Below the pieces are notes generated by a model that searched no databases, had not been told where the DNA came from, and worked only from the letters and a program-made list of their open reading frames with translations. A DNA stretch of 64,000 nt from Streptomyces seoulensis (GTDB lineage Bacteria > Actinomycetota > Actinomycetes > Streptomycetales > Streptomycetaceae). A program made the position numbers and the translations under genes. Shown here piece after piece: positions 1 through 8,739 of the stretch. The stretch lies in assembly GCF_004328625.1 (NCBI RefSeq), contig NZ_CP032229.1:558001-622000 (forward strand). Reading direction: 5' to 3'. Positions within the stretch are counted from its first letter, which is position 1. The number at the start of each line of letters is the position of its first letter.

Positions 1-730
1 CGATCTCGTCCGCGTCCTGCGCGGTCATGATCTGCTCGCCGAGAAGTGCGCCGGGTGATCCAGGGGCGCCGTGCTCGGGCAGGGATGGCCGCATGCGGTC
101 CAACCTGGCCCGTTCATAAGGGATCTTGGCGATCGCCGCGACTTCCTCGTTCGGCAGGAAGGCGGCGATGGCTCCGGCTCGCACCCATGGGTCCTCGGCC
201 TGCCGCAGCAGGAAGCCCAGATGGCGTCCCCGCCAGTTCCTCGGACGCAGGTCGAGCCCGGCCGTCAACTGGCTTCTGAGCGTCTCGGGGGTCCTGCCCG
301 TGATCAGATCTGCGTGCTCACTGTTCGCCACGAACTCCCTCAGTTCCTCCGCCAGATACAGCCAGACCACGGCTCGGTAGCGGTTGAGGTAGAAGCGCAC
401 CGGCACCAGCAGTCCCAGTCGGGCGAGCCTGGCGAACCTGCCTTCGGAGACGCCCATGAGTGAGGCGCCCTCCTTGGTGCCCACGACGCGTACGCGTTCG
501 CGGAGCGTCTGGGGAAAGCCGGCCTGTGCCTGGAGACGGGCGATCTCGGTCCGGGCGACCCGGCGGGCGCCGCTTGCCCTGTCGGACACGACGCGGATGC
601 GGCCCAGCTCGACGGCGAGGTCGAACTCGTAGCGCTTGAGACCCAGTTCCCGGGCCGCGCGGCTCGGTGCGCAGAGCGCGGGGCGCTCCGGGGTTAGGGT
701 GGTCACGGATGCGATGGTGGTTCCCGGCAT
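1..730 (-). CDS. DUF6397 family protein, C-terminus beyond left edge
   Basis: Reading the minus strand from ATG at 730 gives an uninterrupted frame of 243 codons that runs off the left end. The start follows a GGGGAG ribosome-binding site 7 bases upstream. The N-terminal part (APSRAARELGLKRYEFDLAV, then a VGTKEGASLMGVSEGRFARL segment) looks like two helix-turn-helix-like units. A VPVRFYLNRYRAVVWLYLAEEL stretch and an RNWRGRHLGFLLRQ motif follow; I recognise these from the Streptomyces DUF6397 family, whose function is unknown. A DNA-binding or regulatory role is inference only. The downstream gene is outside the window; an orphan roadblock gene lies 127 bp upstream in the same direction. Confidence 0.8.
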   Translation of the reverse strand, partial: MPGTTIASVTTLTPERPALCAPSRAARELGLKRYEFDLAVELGRIRVVSDRASGARRVARTEIARLQAQAGFPQTLRERVRVVGTKEGASLMGVSEGRFARLARLGLLVPVRFYLNRYRAVVWLYLAEELREFVANSEHADLITGRTPETLRSQLTAGLDLRPRNWRGRHLGFLLRQAEDPWVRAGAIAAFLPNEEVAAIAKIPYERARLDRMRPSLPEHGAPGSPGALLGEQIMTAQDADEI

Positions 731-857
731 GGGTCTGCTCCCCCGTGGAGTGGTCGGCTCACGCCCTGCGCGTTCGCCGTGCACACACCGTAGCCATGTC
801 CGCGCACTCCGTGTCGGGCCTGTGGACAACCCTCCGTTCTACCCCTGAAGTCGCAGG

Positions 858-1271
858 TCAGAGTTCGGATACCGGAGACGGTTCGGGCTGCCGGGCATTC
901 ACTCCGAGGTGTTCGCCGACCCGGTTCACGAGCAGCGTCATCTCGTAGGCGATCTGACCGATGTCCGCCTCCGCACCGCTGAGCAGGCACAGGCAACTGC
1001 TGGGCCCGGCAGCGGTGACGAAGAGTACGGCGTCGTCGTACTCGATCATGGTCTGCCGGACGCGGCCCGCGCCGAAGTGACGGCCCGAGCCCTTTGCCAG
1101 GCTGTGCAGTCCGGAGGAGACGGCCGCCAGATGCTCCGCGTCCTCGCGCCGTAGTCCGGTGCTCGCCCCGGTGACCAGTCCGTCGTTCGAGAGCACCAGC
1201 GCGTGCCGCACGTGGTCCACGCGCTGGGTGAGATCGTCCAGGAGCCAACCCAGTCCCTGGTTCTGCGCCAT
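858..1271 (-). CDS. Roadblock/LC7 domain protein (orphan, CvnB-like)
   Basis: A 137-residue roadblock/LC7 protein of the kind that pairs with Ras-like GTPases in bacterial conservons. The diagnostic stretch is LDDLTQRVDHVRHALVLSND followed by SGLHSLAKGSGRHFGAG. It is close in sequence to the conservon roadblock protein 1.8 kb away (3025-3462) but lies outside that cluster. Start ATG 1271 was chosen over an upstream in-frame start because GGGGAG sits 7 bases before it and the family begins here. Inferred role: a GTPase regulator, possibly an alternative partner for the neighbouring CvnD; it could be a duplicate of cvnB. Confidence 0.9.
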   Translation of the reverse strand: MAQNQGLGWLLDDLTQRVDHVRHALVLSNDGLVTGASTGLRREDAEHLAAVSSGLHSLAKGSGRHFGAGRVRQTMIEYDDAVLFVTAAGPSSCLCLLSGAEADIGQIAYEMTLLVNRVGEHLGVNARQPEPSPVSEL

Positions 1272-1363
1272 GTTCGTTCTCCCCGTGTGGCCTCTCCCCC
1301 TGGCTGGAGGAGCTTTCCGCAAGCCTTCCCCACCTCCGGCGTCCGGGCAAGCAGGATGGGCTC

Positions 1364-1792
1364 ATGGCACACAAGATGACCGACGAGGAATGGCGGGCGT
1401 TCGTCTCCGACGGCACCCGGACCGGCAAGCTGGCGACGGTAAGGGCCGATGGAAGCCCTCATATCGCCCCGATCTGGTTCCTGCTCGACGGCGACGAGCT
1501 GGTCTTCAACACCGGTGAGGAGACAGTGAAAGGGCGGAATCTCGCCCGTGATCCGCGGGTCGCGCTCTGCGTGGACGACGACCGGCCGCCGTTCTCGTTC
1601 GTGGTGCTGAACGGGCAGGCCCGGTTGTTCGAGGATCTGGACGAGATCCGCCGCTGGGCCACCCGGATCGCCGCGCGGTACATGGGCGAGGACCGCGCCG
1701 AGGAGTTCGGCGCGCGCAACGGCGTTCCGGGTGAACTACTGGTGAGGGTGCACATCGACCACGTCGTGGCCGTGCGGGACCTCGCGGACTGA
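1364..1792 (+). CDS. PPOX-class F420-dependent oxidoreductase
   Basis: A 142-residue split-barrel flavin/deazaflavin-binding protein. Features seen are GKLATVRADGSPHIAPIWF near residue 20, GRNLARDPRVALCVDDD in the middle, and GEDRAEEFGARNG towards the C-terminus, all typical of the pyridoxamine-5'-phosphate-oxidase-like F420-dependent reductases of actinobacteria. The expected role is reduction of a small substrate with F420H2; the substrate cannot be read from sequence. It is monocistronic, and its stop lies 8 bp from the stop of the convergent cvnD. Confidence 0.88.
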   Translation: MAHKMTDEEWRAFVSDGTRTGKLATVRADGSPHIAPIWFLLDGDELVFNTGEETVKGRNLARDPRVALCVDDDRPPFSFVVLNGQARLFEDLDEIRRWATRIAARYMGEDRAEEFGARNGVPGELLVRVHIDHVVAVRDLAD

Positions 1793-1799
1793 GGCGGCC

Positions 1800-2402
1800 T
1801 CAGCTCACCGAGTCGAGAAGCCGGGCGGTGTGCATGCGCCCGGCGTACTCGACGAGGCGGATCAGTACTTCCTTGCCGGAGTCGCGGTCGCGGGCGTCGC
1901 AAAGCACCACGGGCGTGCCCTGGTCCAGGTCGAGGGCGCGGGAGACGTCGTGGGCGCCGTAGGGGCGTGCGCCGGGGAAGCAGTTGACGGCGACGACGAA
2001 CGGGATGCGCCGGTGCTCGAAGTAGTCGACCGCAGGGAAGCAGTCCTCCAGGCGGCGGGTGTCGGCGAGGACCACGGCTCCGAGGGCTCCTTGCGAGAGT
2101 TCGTCCCAGATGAACCAGAAACGGTCCTGTCCCGGTGTCCCGAACAGGTAGAGGGCGAGGCCGGAGCGGATGGTGATGCGGCCGAAGTCCATCGCCACGG
2201 TGGTGGTGACCTTGTGGTCCACGCCGTCGGTGTCGTCGACCAGTTGGCCCGCCTCGCTGAGCAGTTCCTCGGTGCGCAGCGGGCGGATCTCACTGACGGA
2301 GCCGACCAGCGTGGTCTTCCCGACGCCGAATCCCCCCGCCACCAGTATCTTCAGCGCCAGGGCGGAGATGTCGTCGGCGGCTTCGACGTGCTCAGAGGCC
2401 AT
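1800..2402 (-). CDS. cvnD: Conservon Ras-like ATP/GTP-binding protein CvnD
   Basis: A 200-residue small GTPase-like protein. The P-loop GGFGVGKTT is near residue 25, a switch-II-like FGTPGQDRFWF near 90, and VAVNCF (NKxD-like position) near 140. It is the last component of a conservon, in which CvnA (membrane kinase-like), CvnB (roadblock) and CvnC (DUF742) act with it as a G-protein-like signalling complex at the membrane. ATG 2402 is preferred (GAGAG 8 bases upstream); GTG 2408 is a near alternative. Unusually, 190 bp separate it from cvnC, where conservon genes normally abut. Confidence 0.92.
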   Translation of the reverse strand: MASEHVEAADDISALALKILVAGGFGVGKTTLVGSVSEIRPLRTEELLSEAGQLVDDTDGVDHKVTTTVAMDFGRITIRSGLALYLFGTPGQDRFWFIWDELSQGALGAVVLADTRRLEDCFPAVDYFEHRRIPFVVAVNCFPGARPYGAHDVSRALDLDQGTPVVLCDARDRDSGKEVLIRLVEYAGRMHTARLLDSVS

Positions 2403-2592
2403 GATCACTTCTCTCGGGAGGGCCGGCTGCGGTCGACGTGCTCGGGCGTGAGGTCAGCATCATGACAACTTCGACACCGCCTCGCGGGTTCGGACTGAAA
2501 AGCACCAGATGTGACCGGCTTCCGGCCGGTTGGCCACCGGAAGCGTGCGGAACGGCGGTTGAAGAGGCGCCGGGTCGGTCGTGAACGTTCAT

Positions 2593-3006
2593 CTACAGGG
2601 CCCGCAACCCTTCGATGACCTCGCGCAGAATCCGCTCGTCCGGCAGATGAGCGGGCGGCACCGGGCGGCTGACGGTGACACACCCCAGTTCCAGCAGGTC
2701 GCCCAGGAGCACGCGGACCACGCCCACGGGCAGGTCCGCGTCGGCCGCGAGTTCGGCCACCGACTGCGTCTCGGTGCGGCACAGCTCGATCAGGGTCCGG
2801 TGTTCCGGGCCGAGCGCGCTGCCGTCGTCCGTTCCCGGCGCGGCGGGGTCGAGGGTGACCAGGGCGATGAGGTCGAAGGGCACCCCGGTCGGGCCGGGCT
2901 GGGTGCGTCCACCGGTCATGGCATAGGGGCGCACCAAGGGTCCGGCCTCGCCGTCGTACCACTGGCTGCCCTCGTCTCGGAGGTCGCCCGGCGGGTTCTC
3001 GGTCAT
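2593..3006 (-). CDS. cvnC: Conservon DUF742 protein CvnC
   Basis: A 137-residue DUF742 protein. It opens with WYDGEAGPLVRPYAMTGGRT, has a central HRTLIELCRTETQSVAELAA winged-helix-like segment, and ends DERILREVIEGLRAL, all hallmarks of conservon CvnC. DUF742 proteins are thought to link the membrane kinase-like CvnA to the GTPase. It starts 18 bp after cvnB and is clearly in the same transcription unit as cvnA and cvnB. Confidence 0.92.
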   Translation of the reverse strand: MTENPPGDLRDEGSQWYDGEAGPLVRPYAMTGGRTQPGPTGVPFDLIALVTLDPAAPGTDDGSALGPEHRTLIELCRTETQSVAELAADADLPVGVVRVLLGDLLELGCVTVSRPVPPAHLPDERILREVIEGLRAL

Positions 3007-3024
3007 CCGTCACGGCCTTCCCGG

Positions 3025-3462
3025 TCAGCCTGCCGCAGGCGGCTGTGAGACGACACGCGGTGCCGCGTAGAGGTGTTCACCCACACGCCTGACCAGGCGT
3101 GCCATCTCGTAGGCGACCAGGCCGATGTCGGCGGTGGCGGCCGTGAGGACGGCGAGGCAGGAGCCGTCGCCGGCGGAGACCACGAAGAGGAAGGCGTCGT
3201 CCAGCTCCACCATGGTCTGGCGGACGCCGCCCGCGCCGAAGTGGCGGCCCGTGCCCTTGGCCAGGCTGTTGAAGCCGGAGGCGACGGCGGCGAGGTGCTC
3301 GGCGTCGTCACGGCCGAGACCGGTGGAGGCCCCGACCGCGAGGCCGTCGTTGGACAGCACGACGGCATGGCGGACTTCGCCCACGCGCCTGACGAGGTCG
3401 TCCAGGAGCCAGTCGAGTTCGCCGGATCGCTGGCTCGCGGTCGTGTTCGGCTCCTGGATCAT
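3025..3462 (-). CDS. cvnB: Conservon roadblock/LC7 protein CvnB
   Basis: A 145-residue roadblock/LC7 domain protein (LDWLLDDLVRRVGEVRHAVV, then GFNSLAKGTGRHFGAG). In conservons it is the GTPase-interacting partner of CvnD. Its start overlaps the stop of cvnA by 4 bp (ATGA at 3459-3462), implying translational coupling. Confidence 0.93.
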   Translation of the reverse strand: MIQEPNTTASQRSGELDWLLDDLVRRVGEVRHAVVLSNDGLAVGASTGLGRDDAEHLAAVASGFNSLAKGTGRHFGAGGVRQTMVELDDAFLFVVSAGDGSCLAVLTAATADIGLVAYEMARLVRRVGEHLYAAPRVVSQPPAAG

Positions 3463-5972
3463 GCCGGTTCTCCTTCGGTGCTGTCGCTGCCCGTCGTGGG
3501 CGCCGGTGCGGCGAGGCCGGGGCGGCGGCCGCCGCCGCGCACCCAGCCGTCGCGGTAGGCCGCCATGCGGTCCCGCACGATTTCGGGGGTGCGCCCCTCG
3601 TCGTCGGGTGTTTCGGGTTCCTCTGCCGGCTCGTCGGGACGCTCCTTGCGGAGCTGGGGCGCGAGGCTGGCCTGCCGCACGCGGCGCGGGAGGTCGTCCG
3701 AGGATGCGGAGTCGGTGGGCGGGCGGTGGGGCCTCAAGGTGCTGACTCCGGGAGGCGGTGGGTCGGGTACGGGGTCGGCGGGGGGCGGGACGGTGGCGGC
3801 CAGGGCGGGCCGCTCGGTCTGGGTGGTCACCGCGGCCGGGGCCGGCGCCTCGGGCACGCGCGCGAATTCGCGTTCCGGTTCCCGCGGGACCGGGGGTTCC
3901 TCGGCGGGTTGCTCCGGGGCTCCTTGGTGGACCAGGGCGGTGGGCAGCAGCACGACCGCGGTGGTGCCGCCGTAGGGGGAGGTGCGCAGGTGCACCTTGA
4001 TGCCCTGGCGGGCCGCGAGCCGGCTGACCACGAAGAGGCCGAGGCGGTCGCTGTCGAAGAGGTCGAGCGCCCCGGACTGTTCGATGCGCCGGTTGGCCTC
4101 CACGAGCGTGTCGGCACTCATGCCGAGGCCCCGGTCCTCGACCTCGATGACATAGCCGTTGCCGACCGGTTCGCCGGACACGCGCACGCGCGTGTGGGGC
4201 GGCGAGAACTGGGCCGCGTTCTCGACCAGTTCCGCGAGCAGGTGGGTGAGGTCGGCGACGGCCGCCCCGATGACGGCCGCTTCGGGGAGCTGGCGGACCT
4301 CGACGCGCGCGTAGTCCTCGATCTCGGAGACGGCCGCGCGGACGACATTGGTCAGGGACACCGGCATGCGCCAGGCCCGGCCGGGTGCCGCCCCGGAGAG
4401 GATGATCAGACTTTCGGCGTGGCGCCGCATGCGCGTGGTGAGGTGGTCGAGCCGGAACAGGTCGCTCAGCTCGTTCGGGTCGTCGGAGCGGCGCTCCATG
4501 CTGTCCAGCAGGCTGAGCTGGCGGTGGACCAGCACCTGGCTGCGCCGGGCGAGGTTGACGAAGACTCCGGAGATACCGCTGGCGAGTTCGGCGCGCTCCA
4601 CGGCGGCGTGCAGGGCGGCCCGGTGCACGGTCGTCAGGGCCTCCGCCACCTGCCCGGTCTCGTCCTCGGCGGGTGGTCCGGCGGGTGCCTCGGCCCGGAT
4701 GTCGATCTCCGCACCGGCGCGGAGTTTTCGCATGGCCGCCGGAAGTTTACGGCGGGCGATCTCCAGAGCGTCGTTGCGCAGACTCACCAGCTCGACCACG
4801 AGCGCGCGTCCGATCCGGACCGAGATCACGAGCGACGCCACGACCGCGGCCAGACCGAAGAGCACGGCGGCGCCGGCCGGGCTCAGCACGCCGTGCGTGA
4901 ACGGGTCGGCGCGGCCCGCGACCGCCCGGCTCGTGTCCGCCGCGATGGTGCTCATGTCGCTCTGCACGCGCGCGTGGGCGGCGGCCCACGGCGAACCGGG
5001 CGCCGTGTCGACGGCTTTGGCGCCGGAACCGGCGGCCAGAACGCGGTCCTCGGCCGCCGTGAGGGCGAGATAGGCGCTGCCGTGGGCGACACGGTTCCAG
5101 GCGGCGCGCTGGGCCGCTGGCAGGTCGGCGACGGCGACCTGGGTCAGGGCGCGCCGGTTGGCGACGGCACCGTCCAGCAGAAGGGCACGCCGGCCACGGA
5201 GCATGTCGTCGGGGCGGGTGCTGCCGAGAACGGCGTTCTCCTGGGCCAGCGCTTCGGCCGCCCGGGAGAATTCGAGCAGCACGCGCGCGTCGGACCCGAC
5301 ATCGGCCCGCTGGATGCCTGAGAGGGCTCCGTCCACGGCGAAGGCGGCATCGATGGTCCGGGAATACCGGTCGTACGCGGTCGCCCAGTCCGTCTCATGG
5401 CCCAGCACGGAGGTGCGCAGGGTACGGAGCCGCTCGACGCCGTCGACGAAGCTCGCCAGGCGGTTGCCGATGCCCGCGGGGAGCTGCTGGCCGGCGGCGA
5501 CGGTGCTGTCGTCGCCCAGCCGCAGCTTCGCCACCGCCCGGTCGGTGGTGGACGCGAGGCCGCGCAGTTCGCTCCCGCGTGCCGCGTCCGGTCCGGCGGC
5601 GTAGCGCACGGCGGCGGCCCGTTCGGCCTGCAGCGCGGCGACGGCGGCCGCGACGGGCGTACGCAGCTCGGCGTCGACGCGCTGGGACTGGCGCAGCTTG
5701 GACACGTCCTGCGCGGTGGTCACTGTGGCGTACGCCCACAGCGCGAGGAGTGAGACCACCGGCACCATCAGCAGGCAGACCACCTTGGCGCGCACGGTGC
5801 GGGGGCGCATGTGCCAGCGACTCGTGCGCGGGGGCGCGTAGTCCGGCGCCATGTCGAGGTACGCCTCGGGGCCCTCGTCGGCCGGGGGTCCGGCGTGTGC
5901 GCGCCGGCCGCGTGGCGGTGTCGGGGACTGCGCCGGTGGTCCGGCCTTCGGGGTGCTACGGGGTGGGCGCAT
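3459..5972 (-). CDS. cvnA: Conservon sensor histidine-kinase-like protein CvnA
   Basis: An 837-residue nitrate/sulfonate-sensor-type kinase. A proline-rich cytoplasmic N-terminus precedes a membrane helix at about 64-84 (VVCLLMVPVVSLLALWAYAT). An extracytoplasmic nitrate-sensing-like domain follows, then a second helix near 365-390. The HATPase region has the N box (ELVENAAQFSPP), G1-like DRGLGM and GLFVVSRLA motifs. A long proline-rich disordered tail ends the protein. It is the presumed signal-receiving subunit of the conservon. An MHYT membrane protein is encoded 48 bp upstream on the same strand, so that gene may head the operon. Confidence 0.93.
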   Translation of the reverse strand: MRPPRSTPKAGPPAQSPTPPRGRRAHAGPPADEGPEAYLDMAPDYAPPRTSRWHMRPRTVRAKVVCLLMVPVVSLLALWAYATVTTAQDVSKLRQSQRVDAELRTPVAAAVAALQAERAAAVRYAAGPDAARGSELRGLASTTDRAVAKLRLGDDSTVAAGQQLPAGIGNRLASFVDGVERLRTLRTSVLGHETDWATAYDRYSRTIDAAFAVDGALSGIQRADVGSDARVLLEFSRAAEALAQENAVLGSTRPDDMLRGRRALLLDGAVANRRALTQVAVADLPAAQRAAWNRVAHGSAYLALTAAEDRVLAAGSGAKAVDTAPGSPWAAAHARVQSDMSTIAADTSRAVAGRADPFTHGVLSPAGAAVLFGLAAVVASLVISVRIGRALVVELVSLRNDALEIARRKLPAAMRKLRAGAEIDIRAEAPAGPPAEDETGQVAEALTTVHRAALHAAVERAELASGISGVFVNLARRSQVLVHRQLSLLDSMERRSDDPNELSDLFRLDHLTTRMRRHAESLIILSGAAPGRAWRMPVSLTNVVRAAVSEIEDYARVEVRQLPEAAVIGAAVADLTHLLAELVENAAQFSPPHTRVRVSGEPVGNGYVIEVEDRGLGMSADTLVEANRRIEQSGALDLFDSDRLGLFVVSRLAARQGIKVHLRTSPYGGTTAVVLLPTALVHQGAPEQPAEEPPVPREPEREFARVPEAPAPAAVTTQTERPALAATVPPPADPVPDPPPPGVSTLRPHRPPTDSASSDDLPRRVRQASLAPQLRKERPDEPAEEPETPDDEGRTPEIVRDRMAAYRDGWVRGGGRRPGLAAPAPTTGSDSTEGEPA

Positions 5973-6020
5973 GGCCTCCTCGCTCGGGCAGTGGGTCGGG
6001 GCTCTCGGGCCGGGCTTCCG

Positions 6021-6794
6021 CTAGTGGGCGGCGCCCTCGACGGGCCGTTGGGCGGTGGCGGACGCCTGACGCTCGTCCGCCGAGGGCGAGAGGGCGACGA
6101 AGGCCGAGGTGATGAAGAGGTAGGAGCCGAGGCCCACGGCGAGCGGGAAGATGAACTGCATGGCCGTGGCTCCCGGCAGGGTCGCGCCGGAGGGGTCGAC
6201 GTGGACGCTCACGGCGAACATGCCGCTGTAGTGCATGCTGCTGACGGCCGCGCCCATGACGAGGGAGGCGAGCGTGACCGCCAGCGGGGACTTGATGTTC
6301 AGGCCCGCCCAGAGCGCCGCCGTCGCGGCGACCACCGCGATCACGATCGACAGTCCGACGAGTACGGGGTCGTAGCTCACGTTCCCGTGCAGCCGGACCG
6401 CGGCCATGCCGAGGTAGTGCATGCTGGCGACGCCGAGACCGGTGGTGAGGCCGCCGAGCAGGAGGGCGCGGCTGCGGTCCTTGCTGTAGCCGACGGCGAA
6501 GACGCCCGCGCACACGACGACCATGGCGACGACGAGGCTCAGGATCGTCAGCGGCACGTCGTAGCGGATGTCGGTGCCGTTGACGCGGAAGCCGAGCATC
6601 GCAACGAAGTGCATGGTCCAGATGCCGGTCCCGATCGCCGAGGCGGCCGTGATCAGCCAGTTGCGACGGGCCCGGCCGGTCGTCGCCAGCGCGCGCACGG
6701 TGCAGCGCAGGCCGAGTGCGGCGCCGATGCAGGCCATCGCATACGAGAGCGCCGGGGTGAGCCAGCCGAAGGCCGCGTGGTCAAGGTGTCCCAT
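6021..6794 (-). CDS. MHYT-domain integral membrane sensor
   Basis: A 257-residue membrane protein with about seven helices and three copies of the MHYT signature: MHFVAM near residue 60, MHYLGM near 125 and MHYSGM near 188. MHYT domains are proposed to bind a metal (copper) and sense a diatomic gas or redox state on the outer face. It carries no effector domain, so it would have to signal through a partner. Its stop is 48 bp upstream of cvnA on the same strand, which makes the conservon a reasonable candidate; that link is inference. Confidence 0.9.
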   Translation of the reverse strand: MGHLDHAAFGWLTPALSYAMACIGAALGLRCTVRALATTGRARRNWLITAASAIGTGIWTMHFVAMLGFRVNGTDIRYDVPLTILSLVVAMVVVCAGVFAVGYSKDRSRALLLGGLTTGLGVASMHYLGMAAVRLHGNVSYDPVLVGLSIVIAVVAATAALWAGLNIKSPLAVTLASLVMGAAVSSMHYSGMFAVSVHVDPSGATLPGATAMQFIFPLAVGLGSYLFITSAFVALSPSADERQASATAQRPVEGAAH

Positions 6795-6849
6795 GGGCCA
6801 CGGACGCTAGCCGGGGCTGGGGCGTACATAGGGGGCGCGTTTCGAAAGC

Positions 6850-6864
6850 TGTCACAACATGACA
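6850..6864. promoter_or_regulatory. Small palindrome in divergent promoter region
   Basis: TGTCA-CAACA-TGACA is a perfect 5-5-5 inverted repeat, in the 173-bp gap between the minus-strand MHYT gene and the plus-strand methyltransferase. It could be a binding site for a dimeric regulator, but no cognate regulator is visible next to it. Confidence 0.3.
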
Positions 6865-6967
6865 CAGCGGGTGTCCGAACATGACGTGGAGGTGCGGTGA
6901 ACGGACCGCATCGCGGCCTATCCCTGTGCGTGCGGCGTCAGCGGGGATGGTGAGAGATCATCGGAGT

Positions 6968-7567
6968 ATGAGTGACGACCACACGCACGTCCAGGAGTTC
7001 TTCACCGCGCGGGCGGCCGGCTGGGACGACAAGTTTCCCGACGACGGACCCGCCTACTCGGCGGCGGTGTCCGAGATGGGACTGGACGCGGGCGACCGGG
7101 TGCTGGACGCGGGGTGCGGCACGGGACGCGCACTCCCGCCGCTGCGCGCCGCCGTGGGGTCGTCCGGGACAGTGATCGGAGCCGATCTCACGCCGGCCAT
7201 GCTGGAGGCCGCCTCGCAGGCAGGGCGCGGCCGGGCGGGGACCCTGCTGCTGGCCGACGTCACCGCCCTTCCCCTGCGGACGGAGACCCTGGACGCCGTT
7301 TTCGCGGCAGGGCTGATCGCCCACCTACCCGAGCCGGGCGAGAACCTGCGCGAACTGGCCCGCGTGGTGCGGCCCGGAGGAACGCTGGCCCTGTTCCACC
7401 CCATCGGCCGGGCCGCGTTGGCCGCGCGCCAAGGCCGGCAGCTCACACCCGACGACTTGCGGGCCGAGGCCAACCTGGGTCCGCTCCTGGCGCGTTCCGG
7501 GTGGCGCATGACGTCGTACGTCGACGACCCCGGCTACTTCCTCACGCTGGCGGTGCGCGAGTCCTGA
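6968..7567 (+). CDS. Class I SAM-dependent methyltransferase
   Basis: A 199-residue methyltransferase of the Ubi/UbiE type. The SAM-binding motif I is VLDAGCGTGRAL near residue 45, motif II LLLADVTALPL near 100, and motif III-like LARVVRPGGTLALFHP near 140. The substrate is unknown. ATG 6968 is preferred because the N-terminus (MSDDHTHVQEFFTARAAGWD) is a complete family start; an in-frame ATG at 6947 has poorer spacing to any ribosome-binding site. Confidence 0.85.
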   Translation: MSDDHTHVQEFFTARAAGWDDKFPDDGPAYSAAVSEMGLDAGDRVLDAGCGTGRALPPLRAAVGSSGTVIGADLTPAMLEAASQAGRGRAGTLLLADVTALPLRTETLDAVFAAGLIAHLPEPGENLRELARVVRPGGTLALFHPIGRAALAARQGRQLTPDDLRAEANLGPLLARSGWRMTSYVDDPGYFLTLAVRES

Positions 7568-7593
7568 ACCCGGACCGAGTGCGACGGTTCGCC

Positions 7594-8493
7594 TCAGTCC
7601 ACCGCGTCGGTCATGTTCACCTGCCTCACCGGGCAGCCGCCCATCCCCTGCACCGGCCGCGTGCCGAGGTCCGCGGTGCGATAGCCGTTGGGGTAGCTCT
7701 TGATCTCCCAGTTCTGGCGGGCGAAGTGCGGCGCACGGCGCGGTGGGAGCAGCCTGACGAGCCGTCCCCGGAACCTGACGGCGCGGCGCACCAGGGAGGC
7801 GGCGGTCGCGCTCGGCGCTTCGTAGCGGAAGGCGCGCAGCAGGGGCTCGTCGAGGAGCGAGAGCGTCACCGTCCTCAACAGCGGTGCGAGCGGGCGCGGG
7901 TACCAGGAGACCATGAGGTCGAGCGTCGCGTCGGACACCTGCCGGGACCGCTGGTCCCACGCGAAGTGGTCCCTCTCGTAGGCGTCGAGGAGAGCCTCGA
8001 ACTCCTCGAACGTCTCCGGGATGCCGGGGATGCCCATGTGGCGGCCGAGGGTGCGGTAGTACTCGGTGGTGGCGACGATCTCGTGCCGGGACAGCCGCCG
8101 CCAGCCGTAGGTGTCGATCCAGCGTCTGGGCATCACGACGAAGGTCGAGAGCACGTACCGCATGTCGTCGTCGCTGATGTCGTAGCTGCGGTGCATCCGG
8201 TTGATGCGCCGGATCGCGGTACGGCCCTCCCGGGCGGCGAAGCCGTGCTCGACGACGGCGTCGAGCAGCAGGGCGGTGTCGTCGTACCGCCGCTGTGAGC
8301 GCTCGGTCAGCTCCGCCGTCTCCGCGAGCAGCCGGCCGATGCTGGGGACGGCGTAGGTGCGGTAAAGAGCCAGCTCCAGCGCGCGCGTGTAGTCCCAGGG
8401 GAATTCGAACGCGACGCTGAGCCGGTAGATCTCCGGGGCGTCGGCGACCGGGTCCATCCGTCTGATCTGGTCGAGCCGCTTGAAGCGCTTCAC
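7594..8493 (-). CDS. Oxygenase MpaB family protein (DUF2236)
   Basis: A 299-residue protein of the MpaB/latex-clearing-protein-like DUF2236 family, presumed haem-dependent oxygenases. Supporting segments are FEFPWDYTRALELALYRTYA near the N-terminus, the family histidine-arginine region (RMHRSYDISDDDMRYVLSTF), and YYRTLGRHMGIPGIPETFEE. The start is GTG 8493, with GAAGGGGA 7 bases upstream; the open frame continues far upstream but without a credible start or homology. The substrate is not inferable. Confidence 0.82.
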   Translation of the reverse strand: MKRFKRLDQIRRMDPVADAPEIYRLSVAFEFPWDYTRALELALYRTYAVPSIGRLLAETAELTERSQRRYDDTALLLDAVVEHGFAAREGRTAIRRINRMHRSYDISDDDMRYVLSTFVVMPRRWIDTYGWRRLSRHEIVATTEYYRTLGRHMGIPGIPETFEEFEALLDAYERDHFAWDQRSRQVSDATLDLMVSWYPRPLAPLLRTVTLSLLDEPLLRAFRYEAPSATAASLVRRAVRFRGRLVRLLPPRRAPHFARQNWEIKSYPNGYRTADLGTRPVQGMGGCPVRQVNMTDAVD

Positions 8494-8739
8494 CGTGAGG
8501 TCCCCTTCTGCCGACGGAATTTCCACTCTACTTTGAGTGACGAGACATGTGTGATGAGCGAGCCCCGGACCAAGACGGCTCCCACCGAGCAGAAGCCGCG
8601 TGGATACAACACGGGAAGGGGGCGTTTCGCCCCTGTCCGGCAGGAAAACCGCAGCTCCGCCCGGTGCGTGGAGCCGTGACAAGCCTCTCCCACGGGCACT
8701 AGGGTGCGCGCCGACGGACGAACCACTGGGGAGGCTGAG

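Noticed and set aside
1..463. Plus-strand open frames at the left edge.
   Set aside because: They lie antisense to the intact DUF6397 frame on the minus strand, which has a start, ribosome-binding site and family motifs.
821..829. A TGTGGACAA sequence, the complement of a Streptomyces DnaA box.
   Set aside because: A single isolated nonamer in a promoter region is expected by chance at this genome size; no second box is close.
2392..2592. A 66-codon minus-strand frame between cvnC and cvnD.
   Set aside because: It lacks a ribosome-binding site, family similarity and coding-like composition; the interval is better viewed as a non-coding gap or promoter.
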